From Anaerolineae bacterium (lineage in GTDB: Bacteria > Chloroflexota > Anaerolineae > Aggregatilineales > UBA2796), in the NCBI GenBank assembly GCA_020851855.1, contig JADZBY010000658.1, forward strand, positions 1 through 12,639: a stretch of 12,639 nt of DNA, in the 5' to 3' direction. The translations under genes and the position numbers were made by a program. This document shows, piece by piece, positions 12,639 through 12,639 of this stretch. The number at the start of each line of letters is the position of its first letter. Positions within the stretch are counted from its first letter, which is position 1. Under the pieces are notes generated by a model that worked only from the letters and a program-made list of their open reading frames with translations, ran no database searches and was not told where the DNA came from.

Positions 12639-12639
12639 C

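Noticed and set aside
1..12639. CRISPR arrays, tRNA or rRNA genes, and transposase or integrase genes
   Set aside because: Reading both strands I found no regularly spaced direct repeats, no cloverleaf or rRNA-like stretch, and no recombinase motifs.

Overview
The window is GC-rich and densely coded, and it reads as chromosomal DNA from a bacterium. My best guess is the phylum Chloroflexota, Anaerolineae-like. This rests on overall gene style: a Tat-exported SH3 plus YkuD-type protein, a DUF2085 membrane protein with an internal insert, and short hairpin-rich intergenic repeats carrying CCTCACCCC-type ends. It is an inference, not a proven assignment. I see no rRNA, tRNA, CRISPR array, integrase or transposase.

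Left part (about 1-5264, all + strand): a thiol-disulfide and envelope cluster. It starts with the 3' end of a thioredoxin-fold protein (WCGPC). Next come a Tat-exported protein with SH3-like domains and a YkuD fold whose catalytic motif is lost, a CcdA-type electron transporter with large extra loops and a Cys-containing C-terminal tail, and a TlpA/ResA-type oxidoreductase (WCMPC) that starts on the base after the CcdA stop. A DUF2085 membrane protein and an ABC-2-like multi-spanning membrane protein with no ATPase beside it follow. The simplest reading is that CcdA carries reducing power across the membrane to the two thioredoxin-fold proteins outside.

Middle (about 5265-8538): a convergent junction holds two long hairpins. 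One of them encodes the last residues and the stop codon of a phytoene-desaturase-like FAD oxidoreductase on the - strand. That gene is transcribed away from a + strand pair, an LsrG/YgiN-like ABM-domain protein overlapping an iron-type alcohol dehydrogenase. Perfect TATAAT boxes face away from each other in the shared 158-base promoter region.

Right part (8539-12572): a compact four-gene operon of the GldA-GldF-GldG type (ABC ATPase, ABC-2 permease, GldG-like auxiliary protein) ending with a DUF4340 protein. It has a recognisable promoter (TTGACA, 16 bases, TAGGAT), overlaps of 8, 4 and 1 bases between successive genes, and a textbook rho-independent terminator. After the terminator an open frame that may be the start of another gene runs off the end.

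The items most worth a second look are the dead YkuD domain beside a redox cluster, the expanded CcdA, the repeat-supplied C-terminus of the FAD enzyme, the Fe-ADH that lacks one canonical metal-ligand histidine, and the complete Gld-like exporter operon. I found nothing that clearly qualifies as a wholly new system.
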